From positions 1 to 34,569 of the forward strand of contig NZ_JQEI01000048.1 of NCBI RefSeq assembly GCF_000743355.1: DNA of 34,569 nt, given 5' to 3'. The position numbers and the translations under genes are program-made. Shown piece by piece: positions 9,482-20,196 of this stretch. The stretch's first letter is position 1; the number at the start of each line of letters is the position of its first letter. The notes under the pieces are model-generated. The model worked only from the letters and a program-made list of their open reading frames with translations, ran no database searches and was not told the DNA's origin. This DNA comes from Serratia sp. Ag1. Lineage in GTDB: Bacteria > Pseudomonadota > Gammaproteobacteria > Enterobacterales > Enterobacteriaceae.

Positions 9482-11278
9482 GTGCAAACCTTTAACGCCG
9501 ACCTCGCCATTATTGGCGCTGGGGGAGCAGGTTTACGGGCGGCAATCGCCGCAGCGGAAGCCAATCCCCAACTCAAAATCGCGCTAATCTCGAAAGTTTA
9601 CCCGATGCGCAGCCACACGGTCGCTGCCGAAGGAGGCTCCGCCGCCGTTACCCAGGCTCACGACAGTTACGACTATCACTTCCAAGACACCGTTGCTGGT
9701 GGTGACTGGCTTTGTGAGCAGGATGTGGTCGATCACTTCGTCCACAGTTGCCCACGTGAAATGACCCAGCTTGAACAGTGGGGCTGCCCATGGAGCCGCA
9801 AGCCAGATGGTTCCGTCAACGTGCGCCGCTTTGGTGGTATGAAGATCGAACGTACCTGGTTTGCCGCCGATAAAACCGGCTTCCATATGTTGCATACCCT
9901 GTTCCAGACCTCACTCAAATACCCGCAAATTCAACGTTTTGATGAGCATTTCGTTCTGGATATTCTGGTGGATGACGGCCAGGCGCGCGGCCTGATCGCC
10001 ATGAACATGATGGAAGGCACCCGCGTGCAGATCCGCGCTAACGCGGTGATTATGGCAACCGGCGGGGCTGGCCGCGTTTACCGTTATAACACCAACGGTG
10101 GCATTGTGACCGGTGACGGCATGGGAATGGCGTTCCACCACGGTGTGCCGCTGCGTGATATGGAGTTTGTACAGTATCACCCCACTGGCCTGCCGGGTTC
10201 GGGCATCCTGATGACCGAAGGCTGCCGTGGTGAAGGCGGCATTCTGGTCAACAAAGACGGTTATCGTTACCTGCAGGATTACGGCATGGGCCCGGAAACC
10301 CCGCTGGGCGAGCCAAAGAACAAATATATGGAACTGGGCCCGCGCGACAAAGTCTCACAGGCTTTCTGGCACGAATGGCGCGCTGGCCGCACTATTCCAA
10401 CACCGCGCGGTGATGTGGTGTATCTGGATCTGCGCCATCTGGGCGAGAAGAAGCTGCTGGAACGCCTGCCGTTTATTTGCGAACTGGCCAAAGCCTATGT
10501 GGGCGTTGATCCGGTCAAAGAGCCGATCCCAGTGCGCCCAACCGCACACTACACCATGGGCGGTATTGAAACCGATCAACACTGTGAAACCCGGATTAAG
10601 GGGCTGTTCGCGGTGGGTGAATGCTCCTCGGTTGGCCTGCACGGCGCAAACCGTCTGGGCTCCAACTCGCTGGCAGAACTGGTGGTGTTTGGCCGCGTAG
10701 CCGGTGAGCACGCCGCACGCCGCGCGCTGGAAAGTGGCCCGGCCAACGGTAGCGCGCTCGACGCGCAAGGCCGTGACGTGGAAGCCCGTCTCAGCAACCT
10801 GATGAAACAGGAAGGCAACGAGAACTGGGCGAAGATCCGCGACGAAATGGGCCTGTCGATGGAGGAAGGCTGTGGTATCTACCGCACGCCAGAACTGATG
10901 CAGAAAACCATCGATAAACTGGCAGAACTGAAAGAGCGCTTCAAGCGCGTCAAAATCACCGACAACTCCAACGTGTTCAACACCGATCTGCTGTATACCA
11001 TTGAACTGGGTTATGGCTTGGACGTTGCCGAATGTATGGCGCACTCCGCCCTCAACCGTAAAGAATCACGCGGTGCGCACCAACGCTTAGACGAAGGCTG
11101 TACCGAGCGCGACGACGTGAACTTCCTGAAACATACGCTGGCGTTCCACAACCCGCAGGGAGCGCCTCGCCTGGAGTATAGCGACGTGAAAATCACCAAG
11201 CTGCCACCGGCCAAACGTGTTTACGGCGCAGAAGCCGATGCACAGGAGAAAAAGGATAAGGAGCAGGCGAATGGCTGA
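9482..11278 (+). CDS. frdA: Fumarate reductase flavoprotein subunit
   Basis: FrdA reduces fumarate to succinate during anaerobic respiration, on the cytoplasmic face of the inner membrane in the FrdABCD complex. It has 598 residues (E. coli 602). The dinucleotide fold GAGGAGL is at 12-18, the covalent-FAD histidine is H45 in [10 protein letters not shown], and the active-site stretches HPTGLPGSG and TEGCRGEGG follow. Near the C-terminal third, [15 protein letters not shown] is the second FAD-binding segment. The GTG start is preceded by GGAGG at 7 bp. Its stop overlaps the frdB start by 8 bp, so translation is coupled. The FNR-type promoter upstream fits anaerobic induction. Confidence 0.98.
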   Translation: MQTFNADLAIIGAGGAGLRAAIAAAEANPQLKIALISKVYPMRSHTVAAEGGSAAVTQAHDSYDYHFQDTVAGGDWLCEQDVVDHFVHSCPREMTQLEQWGCPWSRKPDGSVNVRRFGGMKIERTWFAADKTGFHMLHTLFQTSLKYPQIQRFDEHFVLDILVDDGQARGLIAMNMMEGTRVQIRANAVIMATGGAGRVYRYNTNGGIVTGDGMGMAFHHGVPLRDMEFVQYHPTGLPGSGILMTEGCRGEGGILVNKDGYRYLQDYGMGPETPLGEPKNKYMELGPRDKVSQAFWHEWRAGRTIPTPRGDVVYLDLRHLGEKKLLERLPFICELAKAYVGVDPVKEPIPVRPTAHYTMGGIETDQHCETRIKGLFAVGECSSVGLHGANRLGSNSLAELVVFGRVAGEHAARRALESGPANGSALDAQGRDVEARLSNLMKQEGNENWAKIRDEMGLSMEEGCGIYRTPELMQKTIDKLAELKERFKRVKITDNSNVFNTDLLYTIELGYGLDVAECMAHSALNRKESRGAHQRLDEGCTERDDVNFLKHTLAFHNPQGAPRLEYSDVKITKLPPAKRVYGAEADAQEKKDKEQANG

Positions 11279-12005
11279 GATGAAAAACCTGAAAATCGAA
11301 GTGATGCGCTACAACCCGGAACGCGATGCTGAGCCGTATTTCGAGACTTACAGCGTGCCTTACGATGAGCAGACTTCGCTGCTGGATGCGTTGGGTTATA
11401 TCAAAGATAACCTGGCACCGGACCTGTCCTACCGCTGGTCATGCCGTATGGCTATTTGCGGCTCGTGCGGCATGATGGTTAACAGCGTGCCGAAGCTGGC
11501 CTGTAAAACCTTCCTGCGTGAATATACCGGTGGCATGAAGGTCGAAGCGCTGGGCAACTTCCCGATCGAACGCGATCTGGTGGTCGATATGACCCACTTT
11601 ATCGAGAGCCTGGAGGCGATTAAGCCTTACATTATCGGCAACGATCGTAAGCCGGAAGACGGCCCGAACGTGCAGACCCCGGCGCAGATGGCGAAATACC
11701 ATCAGTTCTCCGGCTGTATCAACTGTGGCCTGTGCTACGCCGCTTGCCCGCAGTTTGGCCTCAACCCGGAGTTTATCGGCCCGGCTGCCATCACGCTGGC
11801 GCACCGTTACAACCTGGATAACCGCGATCACGGCAAGAAAGAACGCATGCCGCAACTCAACGGCCAGAACGGTGTCTGGACCTGTACGTTTGTTGGCTAC
11901 TGCTCTGAAGTCTGCCCGAAACACGTCGACCCAGCCGCTGCGATCCAGCAGGGCAAGGTAGAAAGTGCCAAGGACTTCATGATCGCAATGCTGAAACCGC
12001 AATAA
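11271..12005 (+). CDS. frdB: Fumarate reductase iron-sulfur subunit
   Basis: FrdB carries electrons from menaquinol in FrdCD to the flavin of FrdA. The 244 residues equal E. coli FrdB. Cysteines for three clusters are visible: C58, C63, C66 and C78 for [2Fe-2S]; C149, C152, C155 with C215 for [4Fe-4S]; and C159, C205, C211 for [3Fe-4S] by family assignment. The ATG at 11271 is chosen because [11 protein letters not shown] is the conserved beginning; an upstream in-frame ATG at 11217 lies deep in frdA. frdC follows after 16 bp with GGAGAGGAGA as ribosome-binding site. Confidence 0.98.
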   Translation: MAEMKNLKIEVMRYNPERDAEPYFETYSVPYDEQTSLLDALGYIKDNLAPDLSYRWSCRMAICGSCGMMVNSVPKLACKTFLREYTGGMKVEALGNFPIERDLVVDMTHFIESLEAIKPYIIGNDRKPEDGPNVQTPAQMAKYHQFSGCINCGLCYAACPQFGLNPEFIGPAAITLAHRYNLDNRDHGKKERMPQLNGQNGVWTCTFVGYCSEVCPKHVDPAAAIQQGKVESAKDFMIAMLKPQ

Positions 12006-12021
12006 GGGAGAGGAGACAGCA

Positions 12022-12414
12022 ATGACAACACAACGTAAGCCTTATGTGCGTACCATGACACCAACCTGGTGGCAGAAGCTCGGTTTTTACCGTTTCTATA
12101 TGCTGCGCGAGGGCACATCGGTACCTGCCACCTGGTTCAGCATCGTACTGATTTATGGCGTTTTTGCGCTGAAAGGCGGCCCTGAAAGCTGGGCCGGGTT
12201 TGTCGGTTTCCTGCAAAACCCGCTGGTGCTGCTGATTAACATCATCACTCTGCTGGCCGCCGCGCTGCATACCAAAACCTGGTTCGATCTGGCGCCTAAA
12301 GCCGCCAATATTGTGGTAAACAGCGAAAAACTGGGGCCGGAGCCGATCGTTAAGGCACTGTGGGCCGTGACGATTGCCGTCACGGTGATCATTCTCGCCA
12401 TCGCCTTAATCTAA
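12022..12414 (+). CDS. frdC: Fumarate reductase membrane anchor subunit C
   Basis: FrdC anchors FrdAB to the inner membrane and with FrdD forms the menaquinol site. It has 130 residues (E. coli 131). Three hydrophobic helices are visible at about 30-50, 66-86 and 108-128. The N-terminal [25 protein letters not shown] stretch is characteristic, with R28-E29 near the quinone pocket in family members. The frdD start lies 12 bp after its stop. Confidence 0.97.
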   Translation: MTTQRKPYVRTMTPTWWQKLGFYRFYMLREGTSVPATWFSIVLIYGVFALKGGPESWAGFVGFLQNPLVLLINIITLLAAALHTKTWFDLAPKAANIVVNSEKLGPEPIVKALWAVTIAVTVIILAIALI

Positions 12415-12426
12415 TCCGGAGGAAAC

Positions 12427-12786
12427 ATGATAAATCAAACACCTAAACGTTCTGATGAGCCGGTTTTCTGGGGGTTATTTGGTGCTGGCGGCATGTGGGG
12501 GGCGATCGTTGCTCCTGCTATCGTGCTGCTGGTCGGCATTATGCTGCCCCTTGGCCTGTTCCCCGGTGAAGCATTAGGCTATGAGCGCGTACTGGCATTC
12601 TGCCAAAGCTGGATTGGCCGCCTGTTCCTGCTGTTGATGATCATTCTGCCGCTGTGGTGCGGGCTGCACCGTATCCACCATGCTATGCATGATCTGAAAA
12701 TCCATGTGCCTGCTGGCAAATGGGTATTCTATGGCTTGGCGGCGATCCTGAGCGTCGTGGCACTCATCGGCGTCGTCACCCTGTAA
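12427..12786 (+). CDS. frdD: Fumarate reductase membrane anchor subunit D
   Basis: FrdD is the second membrane anchor of fumarate reductase. The 119 residues equal E. coli FrdD. Three membrane helices occur at about 14-42, 62-80 and 98-118, and the segment [15 protein letters not shown] contains the family's histidine-rich loop near the quinone site. A strong CCGGAGGAAAC ribosome-binding site precedes the ATG. In E. coli ampC overlaps the end of frdD; here no ampC follows and blc is next. Confidence 0.97.
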   Translation: MINQTPKRSDEPVFWGLFGAGGMWGAIVAPAIVLLVGIMLPLGLFPGEALGYERVLAFCQSWIGRLFLLLMIILPLWCGLHRIHHAMHDLKIHVPAGKWVFYGLAAILSVVALIGVVTL

Positions 12787-12792
12787 TCCCCC

Positions 12793-12816
12793 GGCGGCCA
12801 GCCTCCGTTGGCCGCC
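12793..12816 (+). terminator. Stem-loop after frdD, possible weak terminator
   Basis: GGCGGCCA (12793-12800) pairs perfectly with TGGCCGCC (12809-12816) around an 8-nt loop, 7 bp after the frdD stop. It is followed by ATTCCCTGCC rather than a T tract, so it may protect the mRNA 3' end or attenuate rather than fully terminate. Confidence 0.55.
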
Positions 12817-12829
12817 ATTCCCTGCCGTA

Positions 12830-12863
12830 TGCTATAAACTGTTTATCTTCTACTGATAAACAG
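12830..12863 (+). promoter_or_regulatory. Candidate blc -10 element and perfect inverted repeat in the leader
   Basis: GCTATAAACT (about 12831-12840) holds a C-preceded -10 like those used by RpoS, which controls blc in E. coli. It touches a perfect inverted repeat, CTGTTTATC (12839-12847) and GATAAACAG (12855-12863), with a 7-bp spacer. The right arm runs into AGG, the only ribosome-binding-like bases 8 bp before the ATG. It could be an operator for a dimeric repressor or an RNA hairpin hiding the ribosome-binding site. Both roles are inference. Confidence 0.5.
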
Positions 12864-12872
12864 GTGTTACCT

Positions 12873-13406
12873 ATGCGTTTTTGGTCAAAACTGGGGGTGA
12901 TGTTATCTGCCCTGATCTCCGTTGCCTGTAGCGTCACCCCGCCAAAAGATGTCAAGGTGGTGGATAACTTTGACAGCCAGCGCTATCTCGGCACCTGGTA
13001 TGAAATCGCCCGCTTGGAACATCGCTTTGAACGCGGCCTGGAACAGGTGACGGCCAATTACAGCCCGCGTGCAGACGGCGGCCTGAAAGTGGTTAACCGG
13101 GGGTTTAATACGCAGAAACAGCAGTGGCAAGAGAGCGAGGGCAAAGCCTACTTTATTAGTTCACCGCAGGTTGCCTCGCTGAAGGTGTCGTTTTTCGGCC
13201 CGTTCTATGGCGGCTATAACGTGATCGATCTGGATCCTGAATACCGCTACGCACTGGTTGCTGGCCCGAACCGCGACTACCTGTGGATCCTGTCACGCAC
13301 ACCAACGCTCGACGCCGCCACGCGTGACAAGTTAGTGCGAATCGCCAAAGGCTACGGCTTTAACACCTCAGCCTTGGTCTGGGTGAAACAACAACCCGCT
13401 CAGTGA
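12873..13406 (+). CDS. blc: Outer-membrane lipocalin Blc
   Basis: Blc is a bacterial lipocalin anchored in the outer membrane that binds lysophospholipids and fatty acids. From the ATG at 12873 it has 177 residues (E. coli 177). The signal peptide ends in ISVAC with the lipidated Cys at 19; position -3 is Ser where Leu or Val is usual, so the lipobox is slightly atypical. The first lipocalin motif GTWYEIAR spans 40-47, and the [13 protein letters not shown] and [10 protein letters not shown] strands follow. An in-frame upstream start at 12720 lies in frdD and is rejected. It is separated from frdD by a stem-loop and has its own promoter region. Confidence 0.96.
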   Translation: MRFWSKLGVMLSALISVACSVTPPKDVKVVDNFDSQRYLGTWYEIARLEHRFERGLEQVTANYSPRADGGLKVVNRGFNTQKQQWQESEGKAYFISSPQVASLKVSFFGPFYGGYNVIDLDPEYRYALVAGPNRDYLWILSRTPTLDAATRDKLVRIAKGYGFNTSALVWVKQQPAQ

Positions 13407-13717
13407 CTGCTGAATTTCAGCCCTAAAATACCGGCGACGATCAAACACAAGCTGAGAATACGCATGATATTGGTCGATTCGCCAAGCAGCACCATGCCCA
13501 TTACCGCTGCCCCAACCGCCCCGATTCCGGTCCAGACCGCGTAAGCGGTGCCAGCGGGCAGCGTTTTCATCGCATTAGCCAGCAGTATCATACTGACGAC
13601 CATCGCGGCAATGGTGATTACGCTAGGAGTCAGACGGGTAAAACCATGGGTATATTTCAGGCCAATCGCCCACACAACTTCAAGCAAGCCAGCAAAAATC
13701 AAAATGATCCACGCCAT
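13400..13717 (-). CDS. gdx: Guanidinium exporter Gdx (SugE)
   Basis: Gdx is a small multidrug resistance (SMR) family dimer that exports guanidinium in exchange for protons. The 105 residues from the ATG at 13717 form four membrane helices. E13 in GLLEVVWA is the conserved proton and substrate-binding glutamate, and [13 protein letters not shown] is the SMR signature that separates Gdx from EmrE-like pumps only subtly. The assignment to the guanidinium subtype is strongly backed by the guanidine-II riboswitch just upstream. An in-frame extension to 13804 reads through the riboswitch and is rejected. Its stop overlaps the convergent blc end by 7 bp. Confidence 0.96.
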   Translation of the reverse strand: MAWIILIFAGLLEVVWAIGLKYTHGFTRLTPSVITIAAMVVSMILLANAMKTLPAGTAYAVWTGIGAVGAAVMGMVLLGESTNIMRILSLCLIVAGILGLKFSSH

Positions 13718-13736
13718 GAAACAGGCTCCAGAACCG

Positions 13737-13790
13737 ATGGGGTCGTCCCCGAGCAACAGATGCGCAGGTGGGTCGTCCCGCCTGGCTGAG
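13737..13790 (-). promoter_or_regulatory. Guanidine-II (mini-ykkC) riboswitch controlling gdx
   Basis: On the minus strand two hairpins occur in tandem, each capped by ACGA. The distal one pairs CAGGCGGG with CCCACCTG (13765-13784; one G-U). The proximal one pairs GGGG with CCCC (13739-13750). Both read GGGACGACCC, the ACGR tetraloop with the CG that binds guanidinium. The proximal hairpin is about 21 nt before the gdx ATG. Spacing, loops and downstream gene match the mini-ykkC class, which turns translation on when guanidine is present. Confidence 0.93.
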
Positions 13791-13860
13791 TGAAAATCTA
13801 ACATCGCGCCGAAAAGCGACGCTTGCCCTTGAGGGCTGAAGGGTAAATCGGTAAGAAAGC

Positions 13861-13889
13861 AGAGAAGCCACGCAGACCGTGGCTTCTCT
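13861..13889 (-). terminator. Terminator of efp
   Basis: A perfect 12-bp stem (AGAGAAGCCACG / CGTGGCTTCTCT) with a 5-nt loop lies 9 bp after the efp stop on the minus strand, followed by GCTTTCTTACC. The short broken T tract makes it a moderate intrinsic terminator. Confidence 0.8.
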
Positions 13890-13898
13890 AAACAGAAA

Positions 13899-14465
13899 TT
13901 ATTTTACGCGAGAAACATATTCGCCAGAGCGGGTGTCAACTTTGATCACTTCGCCAATCTGCACGAACAATGGCACTTTAACCACGGCACCAGTGCTCAG
14001 GGTTGCTGGCTTGCCGCCAGTACCTGCGGTATCGCCTTTCAGACCTGGATCGGTATCAGTAATTTCCGCTTCGATGAAGTTTGGTGGCTGAACCGCGATC
14101 GGGCGACCATCCCACAGGGTAACGATACATTCCGCATTATCCTGCAGCCATTTTGCCACATCAGATACGGTTTTTTCTTCAACCTGATGCTGTTCAAAAG
14201 TCTCAGGATGCATGAAGTGGAAGAACTCACCGTCGTTGTACAGATAGTTCATGTTGGTATCTACAACGTCTGCGCCTTCACAGGAATCCGTCGATTTAAA
14301 GGTCTTCTCAACGCGGGTGCCAGTCAGCAGGCGACGCATTTTCACACGAGCAAAAGCCTGACCTTTACCCGGTTTAACGAACTCGCTGGATTCGACGGCG
14401 TAAGGTTCGCCCTCGAACATGATTTTAAGACCCGGACGGAAATCGTTGCTAGAATAAGTCGCCAT
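13899..14465 (-). CDS. efp: Translation elongation factor P
   Basis: EF-P binds the ribosome between the P and E sites and rescues stalling at consecutive prolines. It has 188 residues as in E. coli. The KOW-like N-terminal domain carries K34 in KPGKGQAF, the lysine that EpmA and EpmB modify; two OB folds follow, with the conserved SGEYVSRVK end. efp and epmB are divergent and share a 42-bp gap, so their promoters must overlap each other or the start regions. All three genes needed for beta-lysylation (efp, epmA, epmB) are in this window; epmC (hydroxylase) is not. Confidence 0.98.
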   Translation of the reverse strand: MATYSSNDFRPGLKIMFEGEPYAVESSEFVKPGKGQAFARVKMRRLLTGTRVEKTFKSTDSCEGADVVDTNMNYLYNDGEFFHFMHPETFEQHQVEEKTVSDVAKWLQDNAECIVTLWDGRPIAVQPPNFIEAEITDTDPGLKGDTAGTGGKPATLSTGAVVKVPLFVQIGEVIKVDTRSGEYVSRVK

Positions 14466-14507
14466 AATGGCCCTCTGAATATTTAAACTGGTAGCTTAGC
14501 CAAAAAA

Positions 14508-15536
14508 ATGGCACACATTGTAACCCAAAACACTGCGGATAGAGAAGATTGGTTGCATCAACTCGCCGATGTTATTACCGATCCCGATGAATTACTGCAT
14601 CTTTTATCACTGAATACGCACCCGGAACTCTTGCAGGGGCGCGATGCCCGCCGCCTGTTTGCCCTACGGGTGCCGCGTGCCTTCGCCGCACGCATGCAGC
14701 CCGGCGATGCCAATGATCCGCTGTTGCTGCAGGTGTTAACCGCCCGCGAAGAGTTTATCACGGCCCCGGGATTCACCACCGATCCGCTGGATGAACAGCG
14801 CAGCGTAGTGCCGGGCCTGCTGCATAAGTATCGCAACCGCGCCCTGCTGTTGGTGAAAGGGGGTTGTGCGGTCAATTGCCGTTACTGTTTCCGCCGCCAT
14901 TTCCCTTATCAGGATAACCAGGGCAACAAGGCGAACTGGCGCCAGGCGCTGGAGTATATCCGCCAGCACCCGGAGCTGGATGAAATCATTTTCTCCGGCG
15001 GCGATCCGTTGATGGCTAAAGATCACGAACTGGACTGGTTGATCGGTGAACTGGAGGCCATCCCGCACCTGAAACGCCTGCGGATCCATACGCGCCTGCC
15101 TGTGGTGATCCCCGCCCGCATCACTGCCGAGCTGTGCCAGCGGCTGTCGGCAACGCGTCTGCAAGTGCTGATGGTAACGCACATCAACCACGCCAACGAA
15201 ATCGACCAAGAACTGCGCGTAAGTATGGCACAACTGCGCAGTGCTGGCGTTACGCTACTGAATCAGAGCGTGCTACTGCGCGGCATTAATGACCGGGCAG
15301 ATACGCTGGCTGCGCTGAGCAATGCGCTGTTTGATGCCGGGATCCTGCCCTACTATATTCACGTGCTGGACCGAGTTCAGGGCGCGGCCCACTTTATGGT
15401 CAGCGACGATGAAGCCCGCGTGATTATGAAAGAGCTGTTGAGCATGCTTTCCGGTTATCTGGTGCCAAGGTTAACGCGCGAGATTGGCGGGGAATCCAGC
15501 AAAACACCGTTGGATCTGCAGCTGAAGCAGATATGA
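14508..15536 (+). CDS. epmB: EF-P-(R)-beta-lysine 2,3-aminomutase EpmB
   Basis: EpmB (YjeK) is a radical-SAM, PLP-dependent aminomutase that converts (S)-alpha-lysine to (R)-beta-lysine for attachment to EF-P. The 342 residues equal E. coli EpmB. The radical-SAM cysteines are C120, C124 and C127 in GGCAVNCRYCFRRHFPY. IIFSGGDPLM is the SAM-contact strand, and K332 near the C-terminus (ESSKTPL) is the likely PLP lysine by comparison with lysine 2,3-aminomutases. It is divergent from efp. A strong terminator lies 6 bp after the stop. Confidence 0.97.
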   Translation: MAHIVTQNTADREDWLHQLADVITDPDELLHLLSLNTHPELLQGRDARRLFALRVPRAFAARMQPGDANDPLLLQVLTAREEFITAPGFTTDPLDEQRSVVPGLLHKYRNRALLLVKGGCAVNCRYCFRRHFPYQDNQGNKANWRQALEYIRQHPELDEIIFSGGDPLMAKDHELDWLIGELEAIPHLKRLRIHTRLPVVIPARITAELCQRLSATRLQVLMVTHINHANEIDQELRVSMAQLRSAGVTLLNQSVLLRGINDRADTLAALSNALFDAGILPYYIHVLDRVQGAAHFMVSDDEARVIMKELLSMLSGYLVPRLTREIGGESSKTPLDLQLKQI

Positions 15537-15542
15537 TCAAAA

Positions 15543-15574
15543 AGAGGAATGCCTGAGCACTCCTCTATTTTTTT
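15543..15574 (+). terminator. Rho-independent terminator of epmB
   Basis: AGAGGAATGC / GCACTCCTCT forms a 10-bp stem with one A-C mismatch and a CTGA loop, followed by ATTTTTTT. It is the clear end of the epmB transcript; yjeI converges from the other side. Confidence 0.9.
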
Positions 15575-15595
15575 ATATGCCGTGCCAAGCGCCCA

Positions 15596-15940
15596 TTATG
15601 GGCACTTATAAACCTGCCCGAACATTTTGCTATCAAGCGGCGCAAAGCTCGACAGCAGACTCTGACTTGGGCTGCTCGCACCGTAAATCACGTTGCCCCC
15701 CATCTCCGCAGCTTTGTTGCGCAGATCGTTCGCAGCACCACGCATAGCGCTGCTATCCCCCCCAGACCCCGAGAGCCAGTTGCTCTGCGAGCCCGTCACT
15801 TCGCCGACTAACTGGCATTCTGCTGGTGGTTTGGTGTCGGTGAATTTGATTTGCTGACCTGCTGCGGTCAGTTGATTGGAGCTGCTGCAACCTGCCAGCA
15901 GCAATGCCGCTGATAGACCCAGTAAGGCTTTAATCCGCAT
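15596..15940 (-). CDS. yjeI: DUF4156 lipoprotein YjeI
   Basis: This is a small predicted outer-membrane lipoprotein of unknown function. From the ATG at 15940 it has 114 residues, with signal LLGLSAALLLAGC and the lipidated Cys at 18. The mature part carries the DUF4156 core: AECQLVGEVTGSQSNWLSG, MRGAANDLRNKAAEMGGNVIYG and the final QVYKCP. This closely follows E. coli YjeI, which also lies beside epmB. An alternative ATG four codons upstream (15952) exists, but GGGGA sits 5 bp before 15940, so the shorter form is preferred. Two cysteines in the mature domain (in AECQL and YKCP) could form a disulfide. Confidence 0.93.
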   Translation of the reverse strand: MRIKALLGLSAALLLAGCSSSNQLTAAGQQIKFTDTKPPAECQLVGEVTGSQSNWLSGSGGDSSAMRGAANDLRNKAAEMGGNVIYGASSPSQSLLSSFAPLDSKMFGQVYKCP

Positions 15941-16168
15941 CTTGTTCCCCATATGATGTTGATAATGAACAAAAGCTTATCAGAGGATGGTTATACCCGA
16001 CTATGGGTATATTCTTTAAACATCCGTTGCCACTCGAGCCTGATCAACATCTTAAGCGACAGCCGATGAGAACCCAGTTTACACGCTAAATCAGCCCAGC
16101 TTGCAAAAATATCATCCAATACAGTGCGGCAGTGCTCGCAAAATCAGTGCCTGATAGCGAATAAAACG

Positions 16169-17797
16169 TTAGACCCACTCGGCTGCCAATGCCTCTTTGC
16201 CGGTTACGCGTGGCGGGGATAAGGGCAAACGAGTCTCCAACAGTTGGAATACCGCGACCGCCTGCGCCAGCACTACCGCCTGCTCTTCCACATTGGCCGC
16301 CGTTGTCGCCACCTGTTCCACCAGCGCCGCATTCTGCTGCGTCACCTGATCCATCTGGGTAATGGCAACGCCCACCTGCACTACCCCTTTGCTTTGTTCT
16401 TCAGAAGCATAGGTGATGTTTTCCATGATGACCGTGGCCTTATCCACTGAGCTGACAATGTCTGCCATGGTATTGCCTGCTTTCTCGACCAGTTGCACGC
16501 CTTCGGCAACGTCATTGGAAACGCCCGTCACCAGCGTGCTGATCTCCTTCGCCGACAGCGCACAGCGCTGTGCCAGATTGCGCACTTCCCCCGCCACCAC
16601 GGCAAAACCCCGCCCCTGTTCACCGGCCCGCGCGGCTTCGACCGCCGCATTCAACGCCAGAATATTGGTCTGAAAAGCGATACTGTCGATCACATTAATG
16701 ATGTCACCCACTTTCTGCGCGCTATTGCTGATCACGTGCATCTTGTTGACCACGTTGCCCATGATCTCGCCTCCTGCACGGGCAATATTGGCAGTCTGGT
16801 TGATCATGCCAGAAGCCTGATGAGCGTTATCGGCATTCTGTTGCACCGTAGCGGTGATCTGCTCCATGCTGGCGGCGGTTTCGGTTAAAGCGCTGGCCTG
16901 CTCTTCAGTGCGGCTGGAGAGATCGGTATTGCCCGCTGCGATCTCTTGCGTACCCAGATTGATCGACTCAACACCATCACGCACCTGTTGGACCGTTTCC
17001 GTCAGTTCGTGCTGCATTCTCTGCAGGCTGGCAAACAGTTGCCCGATTTCATTGGTATTCTTTACTTCGATCACCTCACGCAGATCGCCACTGCCGATCT
17101 TTTGCAGATGCTCGGATATCTGTTGGAGCGGTTGCACCAAGCGCTGGCGAAAACCGCGATGGACCCACAGGAATAACACGCTAATCGCCACCAACGTCCC
17201 GGCCAGTAAACGGATAAACAATTTCTGGCTCTGCTGCGCACTGCTCAATGCGGCGCGATGATTGGCTTGGGTAGCTGCCATGTAGTCGGCAAACTGGCTG
17301 TCCAGATTTTGCCGTGCCTGGCGTTTCTCTGCAGCTAGCTGGTGTAACTCCCCCAACAACGCGGCTACCGGAGTTGTCTCGAGCAGTGCAATCTCCCGCT
17401 TTAACATGGTTTGCTGCCCCAGATAGGCCTTCTTCATCGCCTCACCCAGTTCTGGGTTGCTCAAGGTTAACCCGGGAATCGCCCAGTACAAATCGAAGGC
17501 GCGATCGGCTGTGCGCAACTCGTCACGCGCCTCCGTCAACCCCTGTTGGATCTCAGCCTGCCCAGCATTCACCATCAGTTCGAATGCCAGATTGTCGATC
17601 AGCGTCTGCGTCTGTAGCAAAGCCTGCCAGCTCCGGTTGAGGGCCGCCTCTTCTTCTGACAACGTTCCCATGGTGCGGATATGTTGACCATTCTGGTTGA
17701 TAAAGTAGAAAGCGATGGTACTGGTCCCCATCGGCATCAACCCCAAGAGCGCCAGGATCAGTATCAACCAAGTGGCTATTTTCATATTTTTCAGCAT
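16169..17797 (-). CDS. Methyl-accepting chemotaxis protein (transmembrane chemoreceptor)
   Basis: This 542-residue receptor would sense a periplasmic ligand and control CheA through CheW. TM1 is about 8-32, the all-helical periplasmic domain about 34-192 (four-helix-bundle, Tar/Tsr-like), TM2 about 193-212 and HAMP about 213-266. The methylation helix around 295-315 has [17 protein letters not shown]. The signalling tip near 369-408 has the conserved [30 protein letters not shown]. The tail ends KEALAAEWV and lacks the NWETF-type CheR/CheB tether, so it is probably adapted with help from other receptors. A FliA-type promoter precedes it. E. coli has no receptor between yjeI and groEL, so it is a lineage-specific insertion. 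The ligand cannot be read from sequence. Confidence 0.95.
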   Translation of the reverse strand: MLKNMKIATWLILILALLGLMPMGTSTIAFYFINQNGQHIRTMGTLSEEEAALNRSWQALLQTQTLIDNLAFELMVNAGQAEIQQGLTEARDELRTADRAFDLYWAIPGLTLSNPELGEAMKKAYLGQQTMLKREIALLETTPVAALLGELHQLAAEKRQARQNLDSQFADYMAATQANHRAALSSAQQSQKLFIRLLAGTLVAISVLFLWVHRGFRQRLVQPLQQISEHLQKIGSGDLREVIEVKNTNEIGQLFASLQRMQHELTETVQQVRDGVESINLGTQEIAAGNTDLSSRTEEQASALTETAASMEQITATVQQNADNAHQASGMINQTANIARAGGEIMGNVVNKMHVISNSAQKVGDIINVIDSIAFQTNILALNAAVEAARAGEQGRGFAVVAGEVRNLAQRCALSAKEISTLVTGVSNDVAEGVQLVEKAGNTMADIVSSVDKATVIMENITYASEEQSKGVVQVGVAITQMDQVTQQNAALVEQVATTAANVEEQAVVLAQAVAVFQLLETRLPLSPPRVTGKEALAAEWV

Positions 17798-17856
17798 TCA
17801 TCCTCTCCATTAATATCGAGCGCACAAAGCAACCGCCCTTTTATCGGTATTGGTTA

Positions 17857-17883
17857 ATATCGGTCTGGGGGAGCCAGGGTTTA
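17857..17883 (-). promoter_or_regulatory. Candidate FliA (sigma-28) promoter of the chemoreceptor gene
   Basis: On the minus strand TAAA (17880-17883), exactly 15 bp, then ACCGATAT (17857-17864) matches the flagellar sigma-28 consensus TAAA-N15-GCCGATAA at ten of twelve defined bases. The predicted leader is about 50 nt, and GAGAGGATG precedes the ATG. Flagellar control of a chemoreceptor is expected. Confidence 0.75.
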
Positions 17884-17904
17884 TGCCGAACAGAAAATAA
17901 ACTC

Positions 17905-17950
17905 TACCCGTCATACTTCAAGTTGCATGTGCGTTGGCTTTCCTCACTGA
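17905..17950. repeat. Half-copy of the palindromic intergenic repeat
   Basis: TACCCGTCATACTTCAAG followed by GCGTTGGCTTTCCTCACTGACT resembles one arm of the 2528-2650 element read in reverse complement (TACCCGTCGTCTTTCAAG, then GTTGGCTTCACGTACTCAC). The other arm is missing, so it is a truncated copy, just upstream of the receptor's promoter. Confidence 0.55.
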
Positions 17951-17983
17951 CTAAATGGGGGTTAGTTGGGGGATTTAGGGGAT

Positions 17984-18016
17984 AAAAAAACCCCGGCCAT
18001 TTCTGGCCGGGGTTTT
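17984..18016 (-). terminator. Rho-independent terminator of groES-groEL
   Basis: A perfect 13-bp stem, AAAACCCCGGCCA / TGGCCGGGGTTTT, with a 4-nt loop lies 25 bp past the groEL stop; on the minus strand it ends in seven Ts. This is a very strong intrinsic terminator. Confidence 0.93.
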
Positions 18017-18041
18017 CAACACACAAAAGTGTGGGGGAGGA

Positions 18042-19697
<1,656 letters not shown>

Positions 19698-19729
19698 TCA
19701 ACTCGTTCAGTTCAGAAAGATATAAAGCG

Positions 19730-20143
<414 letters not shown>

Positions 20144-20196
20144 TCAAAAAAATTTTCGTTTTAATAGAAATAGTAGTGACGCAGTTAAATAAATAT

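Noticed and set aside
10355..11044. 229-codon minus-strand frame in frdA
   Set aside because: Shadow of frdA codon usage; no protein-like motif.
12787..12872. Search for an ampC gene after frdD as in E. coli
   Set aside because: The space is only 86 bp and holds a stem-loop and the blc promoter region; no beta-lactamase sequence.
13718..13804. Longer start for gdx
   Set aside because: It reads through the guanidine-II riboswitch hairpins and does not resemble an SMR N-terminus.
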